DNA of 64,000 nucleotides, taken from assembly GCF_902806685.2 (NCBI RefSeq), contig NC_048549.1, forward strand, positions 12,727,594 to 12,791,593. The letters are read 5' to 3'. The notes under the pieces are model-generated. The model ran no database searches, was not told the origin of the DNA, and saw only the letters and a list, made by a program, of their open reading frames with translations. Made by a program: the position numbers and the translations under genes. This stretch comes from Maniola hyperantus (lineage: Eukaryota > Arthropoda > Insecta > Lepidoptera > Nymphalidae). Shown piece by piece: positions 38,170 through 51,070 of the stretch (positions within the stretch are counted from its first letter, which is position 1; each line of letters opens with the position of its first letter).

Positions 38170-40055
38170 ACTATGACAGAAAAGCCGGCTCAGCCGCAAA
38201 CATCAAGGGCGTCATTTCACTGTATTGTATTTTCGCTGTGCTATAGGTATTATTTGTTATGAAGGAATCTCTATGATAACTGATAACAGAATGTAAAGTA
38301 GGAAATCCTACTATGATCCTAGGAAGTTTTCATGCAGCAATTATTTGCCTTTCATTGAAACAAAGACTTTGTTTAGGAGGTTGTGATGTTGCGATATTAT
38401 TTTTATTTACAGGCAATTACTCTTTAGTCTTTTTCCACCTGCAATATTTTGAGGGGTGGTTCATACTAGTCAATAGCAGAAACTGACTAACTGTCTAATC
38501 GATGTAAAGGTGAAACAGCTGTATCTAGAATATAAACTTGAAATTTTGCACGTAGCTTCTATCTACAGAGTTATTTGCGTTGCAAGAAGGGATTTTTAGA
38601 AATTCCAACGCGCACCGGGACTTTCAAAATACTTTGATTTACTCATTATTTAACAGAAAAATAATTATATATTGTACCTACTTCTTCATAATTATTATCC
38701 TGAAACTCTTATGAGTTTGTGTTATGACTTTATGAGTCATGACATTGCACATTGGACTCTTTAAACAGCTAAAAAATTATAACTTTTAAACTACTCAATA
38801 GAATTTTACAAACGACTATTTATTTGAAATAAAGAAAAAACTGATTGACGAACGTACCATCGTGTATCTCAAAGCGCGATCCGCCAGAACGAAGACAGGG
38901 AGTAGGTATGTAGATTATGTTATAGTTAAAGAAAGAAACCATTTTCAATAATCACCCGATCGAAGCCAAGGCGGATAAGCTTGTACAAAATAATGTAAAC
39001 AACAAGAAGGTCCATAAAACTTGCCTCGGCCAGCGCATTTCATTGAAGGCTATAAACTTTGAAAGCGTCGAAAGCAAAAGAAAAGTAAATAAACGCCGTC
39101 AGCGCAGGTTCGTGGAACAATGCGCTATAAAATTAAGCGGACACGATGCATGCGTAACGTGGAACGTCTGGTGCCCTAAACCTGATACTCGGCAAACCTG
39201 TTCGCTTATAATACGCTGACCATGTAGAACCATACACTCAGTACCTACATGCCTTAACAGAGGACTCTCCATCACTCGTTCCATACAAACGTAGTTGCAA
39301 TGAACCAAAAGCTTAATTTGCTATAATCCACTGAAACAGGTCGAATCTGTATGGTGCAAAATGCAGCATGCGACATGCACCGCCCGCCCTCCCACTGCTA
39401 AACATGCAGGAAAAAGCAGCCACCAAGCAAGCAATACGCACCACTACCACGCAGCACTACACAAATCCCAAAACACACTCGACGCACGTTTCGCCCCGAC
39501 ACCGGAGCATCCTCCTCATGAGATGTAGACCTTGCAATCCAAAATTGCAATTTGCAATCCAACATTCATCATGATCATCATAATATCTAAAGGTATTTTT
39601 TGTCCCAGAACAAGACATTTCTGCCCCAGGTTCAGGGTAGTCTAAGCTAGTCTCTTATATTTAGTAAAGCAAGTTACACCTATATCCGATAGGTCATTTA
39701 CAAACATAAAACGTAGAATCGATAAGTTTCGTATTTGCGTGGTAAATAACAGCCCATTGCGTGAGAGGTCGACCTCCATCCGTCCAAACATAATATGGCA
39801 AAAACCACGTAAAACGTTGCAAAATGAATCGTTAAACATTTTCCTGTCTCGTCTGGCGAGATAAATCTGCGTTAGTGCAGTCTCGTGGTCCATTTCAGTT
39901 AGCTTAAAAGCTTTCTGGGAACCGACATCAAATAAACCACTCGGAATTTTATTTCCCTTTCCCACAAATCCCGGTTAACTACAAAAAGTGTTTCTCCGTA
40001 GGTAGGTATAGGACTCCCGACTCCCAATAGGGGTACCTATCAGATTTTATGTGAA
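38170..40055. other. DNA without a recognised gene
   Basis: The minus-strand frames of 69 (39099-39308) and 107 codons (39642-39965) have no motif, no splice partner and no repeat match. CpG and GC content rise at about 39370-39520. I do not call a gene. Confidence 0.35.
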
Positions 40056-40110
40056 ACTAGTTGATGCCCGCGACTTCGTCCGCGTGGACTTAGTTTTACA
40101 CTAATTATAG
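40056..40110 (+). repeat. Family A/B head fragment
   Basis: CTAGTTGATGCCCGCGACTT then CGTCCGCGTGGACTTAG, after which the match stops. A (CA)n tract lies at about 40300-40325. Confidence 0.7.
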
Positions 40111-41635
40111 ATAAATACAGAGACTATAGTGGGAAAGACGGATCTTTCGGAAACAGAACTCTTCAAAAGTAATGTGCTCTAACATAATTATTCTAAATCA
40201 CTTTTGGTAAAATTTATAACAAGTAATTTTTTTCAACAAACTACATTAAATTGAAACAAAAAGATAATTTTAATAGAACCATCATACAAACATTACGCAC
40301 ACACACACACACAAGCATACACACACTGTTGTTATTTTATTATTGTATATACATTTATTCAAAATCTATTCTGTTAAAATAGTTTTAATTATAATATTAA
40401 GTAATCTCTTTTGGCCTTCTGTTATACCTAGATTTAAATTTAAATAATAATTATGTATTTACGCTGTTGATTACTTTCAAATAAACAAAATAAATAAATA
40501 AATATCGCTGGTTTTCATTATCCCCCATATTTGCACATTCAGTGTAAGTGAAGTAATTAGTAGCATTGTTTCTGGTAATGAGTAATGCATGGGTCGTGCT
40601 TTGCGTCTGGTTTGAATTCATTACCAGTTGTATTCAATATTCACCTAGTCATATCGATACTGAGGATCACGTCATTCAGGAATCAGGATACATAATGCCA
40701 TGTTTGCGGAATTCGCGCTGGTTGGCTTGTTTTGTTATTGATGATCGATAGCTTGACCGCTATTCTTTTTACCCGACTGGCGAAGCCCAAAATTAGGGTT
40801 ATGTTTTTGATTTGTGTTTATGTAGGTATGTATGTCCGTTCCTATGTCCGCTCGTAACTACTCAACAGCTCAATCGATTTTGATAAATGGTACGTAATTA
40901 GATTTGTCTTGATGGCGCTAGGCTAGTGTCACTGGGTACATAAAATTGAAAAAAAAAATCAAATTGGCGGATTTTATGTGCTTTAATTTGTAATAAATAC
41001 AATGCAAATCGCATTCGGGGGTTTTTGAAAACTTTTAATAACTTGTGTCAGTAAGTACCTAAAGATGTTAAAAAATTAAGAGTAAAAAAATTTGGTAGGT
41101 AATCTGTTAGAAAATTTTATGAACTTCGGTTTCTATGTGTATCATGCAATTGCCAAAATCAAATCAAATAAAACATTGGGTAAAAACAGCTTTTATATAA
41201 TATGTATATCAAAGATCCATTTTATTCTGTCGCAAACTATTGGCAACCAACCAAGCCAAGCCAGATTAAAAATTTAAACACACTCGAGTTTGGTTAGTTT
41301 TCCTGTTCGGATTCTTGTGGGATTCTTTGATAATTTTTCGACTTCCTTATTATCTAGCTTCTCTTTATCATACTTAATCACATTAAAAAAGAAAGGTTTC
41401 TCTCAAGTAGGTGGAATAATTGTGTAAGTTAGCTTTAGGAGGCCGGATACACTAAAAGATTTCAGAATTAAATTCAATTAATTTCAGATAAAAGATTACA
41501 GCTATACAGATGAGCCTCTTAAATGTATTAATAATAGCAATGCACTTTTTCGTCCGGTGTCAAATTACGTAACGCCTCAACCGAGAACGCAGCAGGTGTT
41601 AAAGTGGTTCCACGACCATGATAATGAAACATGAA
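40111..41635. other. AT-rich DNA, no gene seen
   Basis: Contains a decayed repeat at about 40790-41010 that resembles the A/B body (AACAGCTCAATCGATTTTGA). No coding signal. Confidence 0.4.
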
Positions 41636-42152
41636 AAAAAAAGCCGACCATGCGCGAGTCGGATTGGCACACGAAAAGTTCCGTACGATCGTACAAGATA
41701 CAACACTTTTATGTGCAACACTGGAAGGTAATTACGGACAGCGTCATTTCCATGTGATTTAGTAAACTAATTTGTTCGTGAACACATTTTAATTTTTTTG
41801 TGGTGTAGGTAAGTCGTAACTACAAATTCACGGTTTTCGGTTTTTTTCTTTATTTGTTCTATAAGACCTACCTACCTACCAAAATTTATGGTCAACGGGA
41901 AGGCACCGGCGTACGTTCTTTAGAGTTCCCGGAGCCTCTCAATAATGCGCTGAGGAGGGCCACCGAGGGGGTTTTAGTTAATCCACATAATCCGACTGGC
42001 TATCTTAAAAAGATTTCCCCCTCGGTAAAAAAAAAGGTCAACGGGAAGTACTCAATAGGTATGATTCCCTTTTCTTGATAGACACGACAGACAGACAGCG
42101 AAGTGATCCTATAAGGGTTCCTTTTTTCCTTCTGAAGTACGGAACCCTAAAA
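41636..42152 (-). mobile_element. Family C repeat carrying a nested insertion
   Basis: GCCGACCATGCGCGAGTCGG to GTACGGAACCCT. It is interrupted at 41903-42035; the parts before and after join at the conserved GGTCAACGGGAAG. Confidence 0.75.
41903..42035 (+). mobile_element. Short retroposed insert with 13-base target duplication
   Basis: 133 bases starting GCACCGGCGTACGTTC, with CGCTGAGGAGGGCCACCGAG, and ending in A9. It is flanked on both sides by GGTCAACGGGAAG (41890-41902 and 42036-42048). The host sequence is known from other family C copies, so both borders are exact. The A-tail and duplication show target-primed retroposition. I do not recognise the source; it may be the 3' end of a non-LTR element. 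Confidence 0.85.
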
Positions 42153-42401
42153 TCCCACATAACAAATCAAAGCGCCGTCGATGATAAGCCGAAAGCATTT
42201 ACTCACGATGCTATTAACTGTGAATGGGTCTTATAGCTTTAGATATATGGGGGAATCTCATTATATCCAATGTAAATGGACTTTAGAAAAAAAATTATTA
42301 ACAAATAAATTCCGTCGACATGAATAGTTATACTATTTAAATGTCGATGGAATTCACTAAAACGGGACACAAAGAAGAAAACTCAATGATTTTTGTCTTT
42401 T
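42153..42401. repeat. Intergenic DNA with a small hairpin
   Basis: AATTCCGTCGACATGAATAG and CTATTTAAATGTCGATGGAA form an imperfect inverted pair at 42309-42355. Nothing else seen. Confidence 0.5.
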
Positions 42402-42650
42402 TAGGATTCAGTATCCGAAGGGTGCCAACGGGACTCTATTACTAAGACTCCACTGTCCGTCCGTCCGTCCGTTTGTCAGTGGTGGTCTCTTGAACCGTAA
42501 TAGGTAGAGAGTTGTCATTTTCACAGAATCTGTATTTTTATTGTCGCTATAACAACAAAATTAAAATAACCGCCATGAAAAAGTGTTATTTCTTGTACGA
42601 TGGTACGGACCCCTTCATGTTCGAGTCGGACTCGCACTTGACAGTTTTTT
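42402..42650 (+). mobile_element. Family C' repeat
   Basis: TAGGATTCAGTATCCGAAGG to GAGTCGGACTCGCACTTGAC, with CTTGAACCGTAATAGGTAGA in the middle. Partner of 22024-22280. Confidence 0.7.
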
Positions 42651-42976
42651 TTATTTCGGTCCTGGCAATTAAAATTATTATTTGAAGGAGAAAGAGAAAT
42701 ATTTGCGCAAGATGATTCACATGGCAGAAGGTTTAGGAAAATCTAAGCTACTAGGTACTAAATGCAAGCTATGCAGAGTACCTACCTTATAAACCTTGAG
42801 CTTGTAGTAAATACGACAGTAGTTCAGGCTAGGAATGCGAATTCAGTTTAGTTTACGAATTTACGATTTCTTTATAACCGGATGTGTACCAATGTCACTC
42901 GTTTCAACTAAGAAGCAATTTAGTGTTTGCTGGTATTGGTCCTTAACCTGAATGACACAACGAAACCGTATTACCT

Positions 42977-43325
42977 AAATACCTACTACCAGTGTGAATG
43001 TGAACTAGAGTGAGGGAACTCTCGGTTTGATCCTGAATCTAAGTATATAAAAGGAAAAGGTGTCTGACTGACTGACTTACTGATCTATCAACGCACAGCT
43101 CGAACTACTGGACGGATCGGGCTGAAATTTGGCATTCAGATAGACATTATGACGTAGGTATCCGCTAAGAAAGGATTTTTGAAAATTCAATCCCTAAAGG
43201 GGTGAAATAGGGGTTTGAAATTTGTGTTGTCCACGCGGACGAAGTCCCGGGCATAAGCAAGTGTAAATATGTACCTACTACCGGAGTGAACTAGAGTGAG
43301 GGAACTCTCGGTTTGATCCTGAATC
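42977..43325. repeat. Direct duplication flanking a family B copy
   Basis: About 60 bases containing CTAGAGTGAGGGAACTCTCG and GTTTGATCCTGAATC occur at 42977-43039 and again at 43265-43325. Between them lies a minus-oriented family B element (about 43040-43262). The repeat is far longer than a target-site duplication. Confidence 0.75.
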
Positions 43326-44394
43326 GACGTTATGTCAAATATTAGGCTATGGCGACGTGAAATCAAAGAAAAATAGGGCTACTTTAGGGATACCTGCGCC
43401 AAATGTACGAACATTTGACGCCTGCCAGTGACGTCGAGGCCTCGACGTTTTATTTCAAGTTCCCTAACTATCGTGAACTACTACTTAAAACAAATGAGAC
43501 CAACGGATATGACATAAACTCTGATAATCTTAAAGTTGCGAAATCATTTTAGCGTTTGAATTGAAGCCCCATTCTCTATTGTGATGATTTGACAATGGTG
43601 ACAAAAAGCGTGAGCATTCTGTTGGATATAAACATGGCAACAATAGCATTCCTCTCGTCATATTCGAACTATACCTGGGAGTGTATTCGAATTTCGATCT
43701 TTTTGTATAATCTGTGGTTTTATTTATTTGAATGTTGTTCAGAAGGCCTGCCGCCATAGTTTGACTTTGTTAGCTGCAATGTGGTAATCCCAATCACCTC
43801 TGTTTGGTGGACTCTCTCTCACTAACTATTGCCTGAAATGCATTGTCGCCATAAAATACAATAAATCCGGCCAATCACATCAATTGAGATTGTAGCAAAG
43901 ATTGATGCAGCTTAATCGCAATTGACCAGCTGGATTTGTTGTCAACTTATCACTTTTATCATTAGTTCATTTTTAGAGTCTGATTCTTTCTCGTTCTCCA
44001 TTGTAGTTAGTTTTATCAGTATTTGCCATGTCATCCTTCAATCCAACACCCTTATAGCCATAATCTAAGCTAACACCTAACAACGTTGTTTCTTTTTTAC
44101 CTGCTCTGTAGTAGACTCCATCCTTGACATTTCCAGAACTAGAAGACAAGGCAAACAGATTTCGTGCAATCTAGTTAGTGTGTTAGAAAGGCTAGAACAA
44201 TGATTTTGATAGATTTAAATTTAAATTTGGGTACATTACAAGGAAGAGTGGTACCATCGAACACCTCGTGGTACAAGGTACCTATCGACTGTCGACGGCA
44301 CTGGTGTACGGAAAAACTTATTTAAAGTTTATGAATGCACCAAACTTGTTGTAAACTGTAAATAATTCTTCTTTAATAAATAAATAAATACAAA
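43326..44394. other. DNA without a recognised gene
   Basis: The 75-codon minus ORF at 43530-43757 has no motif. Part of 43860-43925 is a distant family I match (CCAATCACATCAATTGAG). An (AAAT)n run lies at about 44370-44407. Confidence 0.4.
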
Positions 44395-44610
44395 TAAATA
44401 CAAATACAAGGTCGAGTGGAGGGCACACGTCCGCGTGGGCGTTCCCTAACTAGGTGGACGGACTTAATCAGCTCTGCAACAAACACGCGTGTCTCCGTGT
44501 GTGCACATAATGCCAACAACAGAAGTCGCTGGAGGGAGATCGCACGAGCAGCAGTGAAGAATTCATAGCCACGACCACTCTGTCAAGAGTGAACGATTGA
44601 GAAGAAGAAA
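44395..44610 (+). mobile_element. RT3: non-LTR 3' end
   Basis: One frame reads RTDLISSATNTRVSVCAHN then NRSRWREIARAAVKN and a stop, the C-terminal pattern of insect endonuclease/RT elements. A GAAGAAGAAA end follows. Confidence 0.6.
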
Positions 44611-45077
44611 TTTAAATTTACGGACTTTAAAACGCACCACAACTAACAGCACCGTGGTGCGTTCTAGCTCTAAAGAACCTAAGTATAAGTATAGAAATAT
44701 AAGTAACAGTAGAAGTAGACTTGTGGTAGCCTAGTTATTCGCTAATACCTCGGTATTAGTTACCTACTACTTACCTTACCTAATCACTAAGCTTATGTTA
44801 ATTGCGGTCATTCATCGTAGGATGCTCGTATTACCATTCGTCAAGTGCCATATATACATATTATACCATAGACGATGATTAATGTCCTGACTCATAAGGC
44901 TAAGAAGTCATAACAAAGGTTATTTTGATAACTAAGGCAATAGTGGCAATACGTAAGCTCGGTAATATAAGGCAATTATAATTACGTGTCCGGTCCCCGG
45001 TACATAAGTACTTCCGATGACTATATTGGTGACTCTTAAGAAGATATAAATATAACAGGTATATATTGCGCGTTATC
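44611..45077. other. AT-rich DNA, no feature seen
   Basis: No ORF or repeat that I can assign. Confidence 0.4.
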
Positions 45078-45458
45078 TATATATATAAAAGGAAAAGGTG
45101 ACAGACTGACTGACTGACTGATCTATCAATGCACAGCTCAAACTACTGGACGGATCACGCTGAAATTCGGCAAGCAGATAGCTATTATAACGTAGGCGTC
45201 CGCTAAGAAAGGATTCTTTAAAATGCAACCCCTAAAGGGGTAAAATAGGTGTTTGAAGTTTGTATGAATGTCTGTCAGTTTTGAAGTGTCTATAAAGATA
45301 AAGAAGTTTTGTAGTTAATATTTTTGCAATTAGCAGTATGACATATTTTATTAAGCTCATGTTAAAATCTCATAGTTAAAAATCAAACCTAAGGGTGTAA
45401 AATAGGGGTTTAAAATTTGTGTAGTCCACGCGGACGAAGTCGCGGGCATAAGCTAGTG
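45078..45458 (-). mobile_element. Family B repeat, interrupted
   Basis: GACTGACTGACTGACTGATC to CCCCTAAAGGGGTAAAATAG, then about 125 foreign bases, then AAGGGTGTAAAATAGGGGTT to CCACGCGGACGAAGTCGCGG. The GGGGTAAAATAGGGTTT part occurs on both sides of the break. Confidence 0.75.
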
Positions 45459-45811
45459 CTAAAAAAATTCAATAGTAAAATAGCCGCGCCTGTTTCTTCT
45501 GACTCATATTGATTTACACGGACCACTTTGATATTTGGACCCTCCACACTATTAAGTCGTGATTCAGATTGTTTTGTTGGAGCAAAAAAATCTGTGTCCA
45601 TAGTGTCCAATAGCTCTGTGCAAAGGCCACATTGACTAGATAGTAAAAATATGGCAAAAACACTCTCTCTGCGTCGTATTTCTGATTTCCGAGGGTCCCG
45701 CGACTCGTAACTCCTTTCCATTATGCATATCATAATATGGAAGAGTATGTTATATGTAGGAGTTTTCTTGGTATAGTATGGTATGCTGTAGGTTCCCAGA
45801 TCTTTCTGCAT
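45459..45811 (-). other. Unassigned minus-strand open frame
   Basis: An ATG at 45811 opens 133 codons; the last 18 or so run into the family B repeat. The unique part contains RKSEIRRRESVFAIFLL, CGLCTELLDTMDTDFF and VVRVNQYESEE, with a mix of charged residues less typical of random AT-rich DNA. No homologue recognised, no splice context checked. It may be an exon remnant, a transposon fragment or chance. Confidence 0.2.
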
Positions 45812-45957
45812 TTTTGAAGGCAGGTATAGAAAATAGTAGATACGGCTCTTCGCTCTGATTTGTTCTGACTTCTAAGTAACTACTTAGAAAAGTATTAATT
45901 GTAAGTAATCTGAATATTATTCTGATCCCATTTTTTATCCACCTACTTATTCGATAC

Positions 45958-46147
45958 TAGCTTCGTCCGTGTGGACTGCACAAATTTCAAACCCCTATTT
46001 TACCCCCCTTTGGTGTTGAATTTTCAAAAATCTTTTCTTAGCGGATGTTCACGTCATTATAGTTATCTGCATGGCTTTCGCACGATCCGTCCAGTAGTTT
46101 GAGCTGTGCCTTGATGGATCAGCCAGTCACCTTTTCCTTTTATATGA
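45958..46147 (+). mobile_element. Family B repeat
   Basis: CTAGCTTCGTCCGTGTGGAC to TCAGCCAGTCACCTTTTCCT. Diverged and slightly shortened at the head. Confidence 0.75.
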
Positions 46148-46934
46148 CTACCAGAAGGAAGATAATGTTTTTGACAAGCTGAGTACACGTAGGTACAATC
46201 CGTTACAATATATTATAGTGTTCGGTTGTTCGCTATCAAGCCTCTGCAATCATTCAAAGTTATCAACTGAGAACAATACGGCTATTATGATTTAACCGAA
46301 GAAAGTTTCTCAAAGCCATACGTATCAATTACGAAATCGTCTTATAACTAGCATGAAACACACGATTTTCGGATGTAACTTGTAACACCATTGAATGTGA
46401 AATTAAAAATTTCGTTCAGTGAAAGTTTTACTGTTCGAGGTGAATATGTGTGTATGTGCGTTTCCTCGCGGAAGTTACGAAGGCGATCTTATGTGTGGAA
46501 AGACTATGGGAAGCTAATTAAGTACTTATGAAGCATTACACTTATGTACGCACTGATGGAAAGGCGTACTTAAACAAATAATATCTAAGTAAGTACGTGA
46601 AATTGAGAGGAAATTATACAATTTTATAGATATGTTTTATCTAAGAGGGTTTTAACTTTCAGTTTTACTATGGACTTGAATAGGATTTGGTGTGCCTCTG
46701 TGTAATAATTGATGTTCCCAGACGAAATGTAGCTAACCATGCCAATTTCGTAGAACTCTTCTCAATGTATAAACAGATCTGAGCCAGCCTGATAAGAAAG
46801 CCTATTAGAAAAGATGATTTCCAAAAAGGATTTGTTTTCGAAACAAAGTTTTTGAAAATACGTAGTGGTCAACACTCGAAAGAAAATTATTCTGTGGTTC
46901 TAGCACAGGCAACATTTTATCACATAAAATCAAA
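46148..46934. other. AT-rich DNA, no feature seen
   Basis: No coding signal. Confidence 0.4.
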
Positions 46935-47060
46935 TTGAGACTATCGCAATTGTTGTTATTGACTTAAGTAAATAGTATTACTAATAGCAAAAAGTGTTAT
47001 CCAATCAGTAGTAATTGCGAAGCGATCTTACTCATCACATTGTAGATTGTAGCTGTCTTA
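46935..47060. repeat. Family I module
   Basis: TATCGCAATTGTTGTTATTG, TATCCAATCAGTAGTAATTG and ACATTGTAGATTGTAGCTGT parallel 255-412, but at lower identity. Confidence 0.45.
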
Positions 47061-50050
47061 TAATTTCGATTTTTGTCACTCTTCAAATCTTCAATTTCAT
47101 TTATATCAACAGATTTCACAAAGGGCATGACCAGTTTCCTTCGTCTGTGTTGAGTGATGCATGACCTTCCAGACCATTTCTGGGAACAGGTGACGAAGTG
47201 ACCATCTCGATTGTTCTCGGTCAGTCACTCGGAAAATTAATAGGATGTAGGGATCGTTTGCTCCGCCGAACGTCGGTGTTGTTGAGAAATTATACGGCGA
47301 TTTTACGGACGTTCGATAAGGTTGAGTTTTTTTATATAAACAGCTTTATATTGATTCTGTATCTCAATGAACATGTAATTTAGTTTAGTTTGTATGTAAT
47401 TTAGTTGTGCACTACAGAAAGTGTCCAATGAATAACTGCGATACGGTCTCTATCACCGAGAATTAGTTTTAATGATTGACGTGATCTTATCTCAATTCTC
47501 AGTTGGTCATAGAAGTTTTCCAAAGTTTCCCAATAACGGCTCGTTCCCACGGCACTTCCTCTACAAAATCTCATTTAGCGATGAACGTGTTTCTTCAATA
47601 GTCGAGACTCGCATGTACCTAGGCTAGTATTGAATCAATACCTACTAGCGTACATGCGAGCCTCGAGATCGAGATCGATTGAGAATCGATGAGTAACAAA
47701 GCCGTTTTAGTATGAATTACGATTTTTAAATGAATACTACTTATCTATCGATATTATAATATAGATTCCTGCTCAATGCACTGTTATTTGTCACTACTAT
47801 TATAATTTAAAGGTATTTAGTAATAAACGAGTAGGTATAATGTTACGCTGACAAAATAGTTGCGTTAATGTATGTCAACTGTCAAGTGTTTGCGTTGATC
47901 TTTTTTTTGGTCTGCTCGTTCCACTAAATGATGCGAATTGTGCAAAACAGTTGCGAAACTCTAAAACGCTTTTGTTGTAGCTTTCCAATCCGTACTCTTA
48001 TTGTGGTGTACGTTATTGTATATGTGGGACAATGTTAGACCTCTATTATCCAGAAGTTCCAACACTATTGAAATGTACAGGTAGGTATGTATGAACAATG
48101 ACATCCGATTACCCTAATCGGATTTTAAATTACTTCTTAGTCTTACTGCCATCGGTGCTCTGTGCCTTTACTAAATTATGAATCGTCAGAATAATTTACG
48201 AAATAGCTTCCTAGAGATAGAAAGGACATAGACTACTTTCGATCCCGGTAAAAGAAAGAGGTAGAGGAGGACATAGACTACTTTCGATCCCGGTAAAAGG
48301 AGGAGGAGGAGATAAGGTAAGGAAGAAGAAGACACTAGACTAGAGTTGACGACTACTAGTCAAATCCGCAACTTTTTATCAAACGTCAAAATGCTCGCTT
48401 ATTGTGGATAATTATGGGAGCTTGTATGAAATATACAGATGTGACGTCATAATCTGACGTACTTTACTTACCTATGTCTATTAAGCGGACGTCGATTTTA
48501 CGAATTTTGGAATCTCTATTTATCTATTTATTCCTACGAAATAGTTTTTTGACATTGGCACTATCCCAATTATAATAATAAGAATAAATTCTATTACTTA
48601 ATTAAGTAATAACAATTACTTACTGCGACGATAGGATTGTTGAAAGTTTATAACTAATCATAACTTTTGTAATACAGAGAATGTTTTATCCACATTGCGA
48701 AGTCTGTTTTGTAAATAGGGGATGACGAAAAGCAACTAACTGACTGACGTCACACATATGGATTGCAATTCGATATATCATTAAAACATGATACCTATAA
48801 TACGAAACGTTGTAGGAAAGTCAATTCGCAACTTCCAAGGTCGTTGGAACTTGGATCATAATATTTCTTTTATTTTTCTGTTTTATATTTTGTAGAAGCG
48901 AGTGAATTTTTGCACGATTTAATAAGTGGGATTTCCGATTTTGTAGAGTAGCTATTTAATTTAGTTTTATTGTATTTCTTAAATTGTTTGTAAAATGTTT
49001 AACGGGATATAGAATTGAAAGTGAAATTGCAGTTTCTTACTGTGTTTTGTTAAAATTTTACTTTATTTCGTTTAAGGGCTGGATTTTGCAACCGTCTAAT
49101 ATTCTATAATTGAGGATTTTGTACTTACTTAAACTTAGGTTTTGTAACAATAGGAAATCTAAAAATTCGTCTTTATTCCTCAGTTAATGACAAAATTTAG
49201 GTGATTGACCCTTAGGTCCAGTTGCATGATAGACGGTTAAAGTAACATTACGATTTCTGTTAAATGGACCGCCAAAATAATATATCTATGGTTGCTTAAG
49301 TCAGTATGCATATATCTCCATGATTAAGGTAAATAGTATTTTGTCTTAATATTAACATGTAGGGACTCATGCATAGGTAACATGATGCTTGGACCTGACT
49401 CAGCAAAGCGGACCACCGCCGTAGGAAACTATAATTTAATATAAGGCAGTCTCTACTACGTTCTTATTGGCTACACGCCGAATAAATGAGGCTCTAAGGA
49501 AAGTGTATTATTTCTTTGGTCTCCGTTCTTAGGAAAGATTCATATCTCCTATAAACATAACTTTAACCCCCTGTCATGCAATTGTACCTCAGTCGAATAG
49601 CTAAGCGAATTTCTGATATTTTTTATTCCGTCTTACGATTGTTAAAAAGCCTGCGCTTATATATTTTATTGAAAATGAAGGTTTCTTATTACGATTTACT
49701 CGCTCCTTTGTCCTTATTTACACTCTTGAGTCTTGAACTCCCCGCATTGTTTGTAATTCGTTCTACATATTTTTTTATTATATGCCTTCTTTTATACTGC
49801 AGCAGTGTTGTTTAGTTTCCACTAACCTCTATTCCCCAACGTCGCCATGCCCGAGTGGCTCTTGTGTGTAGTATCTGCAGTGGAAAATTAATACTCCACG
49901 TTTCTAGCCGTTCTATCACAATTTTTCCTATGCAATATTTATATTTTCCAGTTTTCCACATGTATTTTTTTTATTTCTTTTTATTCACCTTATTTTCTAT
50001 TAATTAAGTACGCAAATGAAATTATATTGGATGAATGTGCATATTATTAA
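47061..50050. other. 3 kb without a recognised gene
   Basis: Contains an imperfect hairpin at 47603-47665 (GAGACTCGCATGTACCTAGG pairing with GTACATGCGAGCCTC) and a 31-base direct repeat (GACATAGACTACTTTCGATC) at 48224-48254 and 48269-48299. The short ORFs (47198-47383, 49576-49815) show no motif. Confidence 0.4.
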
Positions 50051-50224
50051 CTAGCTTATGCTCGCGACTTCGTCCGCGTGGACTACACAATTTTTTCATA
50101 GCGGATGGCTACGTCATAATAGCTATATATGCATGCCAAATTTCAGCCTGATCCGTCCAGTAATTTGAGCTGTGCGTTGATAGATCAGTTAGTCAGTCAC
50201 CTTTTCCTTTTATATATTTAGATA
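50051..50224 (+). mobile_element. Family B repeat
   Basis: CTAGCTTATGCTCGCGACTT to AGTCAGTCACCTTTTCCTTT. The CACCCCTTAGGGG segment is deleted. Confidence 0.8.
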
Positions 50225-50554
50225 TATGAGTTACTAGTTTTAAACATCCAAAAATAAAATACCTATCCTATACTCATCCTAATACTACATGGAGTTTACT
50301 ATATATACCTTTCGGATACGCGCTTCTTTGTTATCAAAACATTCTTCATGAATACAAAAGAAAAAATGTCTCAGTTACGCACTTATATATACAGTGTGTC
50401 TTTTTTCCTGAACCTTGGTTGAAACCTACGTCGAAACACTTCCTTGTAAGTACTTCTGAGCGTGTAGACTGTAATAATATTATATTGTATTATACTTCTA
50501 ATCTCTTTGTGTCATATTGAGATTGATATCAAAGAATCTAAAAAATCTTAAAAG

Positions 50555-50705
50555 CCTCAAAATAGCTCAACCGGTAAGGGAGTGGACTGAAAACCGAAAG
50601 GACGATGGTTCAAACCCCGCCCGTTGCACTATTGTCGTACCTACTCCTAGCACAAGTTTGATGCTTAGTTGGAGAGGAAAGGGGAATATTCTAATATTCT
50701 TTAAA
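50555..50705 (+). mobile_element. SINE family G
   Basis: AATAGCTCAACCGGTAAGGG, CGATGGTTCAAACCCCGCCC and TCCTAGCACAAGTTTGATGC. The best match to the copy at 16041. The 75-codon ORF across it is carried by the repeat. Confidence 0.7.
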
Positions 50706-50905
50706 AAAAAATCTCTTATTCTGACTTTGATAAATGATAACTAATAAGACTATAACCTTTGAAATTTAGCAGCAGACCTGACCTAAATTAACTAAAAAAA
50801 AACTGTAAGTACCGAAATCAATACAAAGTTTTCGTACTTTTTCCTGATATAGTACCTAATATAGGTTATTATTACGTATCAAGAACTAGAACTAGAACGT
50901 AGAAC

Positions 50906-51070
50906 TATAGTACGCGACAGGTCGAAATGACAATAGGGCTATGAGACGGGGCGACGCCGCTCACACTCGCATGTCACCCACGCTATCCCGCCCCGATTTA
51001 TCGCGGGAGCTGTGCGGGTGTGCACGGCGTCCCTACCCCGATTGCCATCTCGACTTGTCGCGTACTATAC
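50906..51070. mobile_element. Family F element, intact
   Basis: TATAGTACGCGACAGGTCGA at the left pairs with TCGACTTGTCGCGTACTATA at the right. The centre is GC-rich and largely palindromic (GGGGCGACGCCGC; GGCGTCCCTACCCCG). Non-coding, about 165 bp, MITE-like. Confidence 0.75.

Noticed and set aside
39642..39965. 107-codon minus ORF as a gene
   Set aside because: No motif, no splice context and no known relative; too short to accept in AT-rich DNA.
48224..48299. CRISPR-like direct repeat
   Set aside because: Only two copies, 31 bases each, in a eukaryotic repeat-rich context; a simple local duplication.
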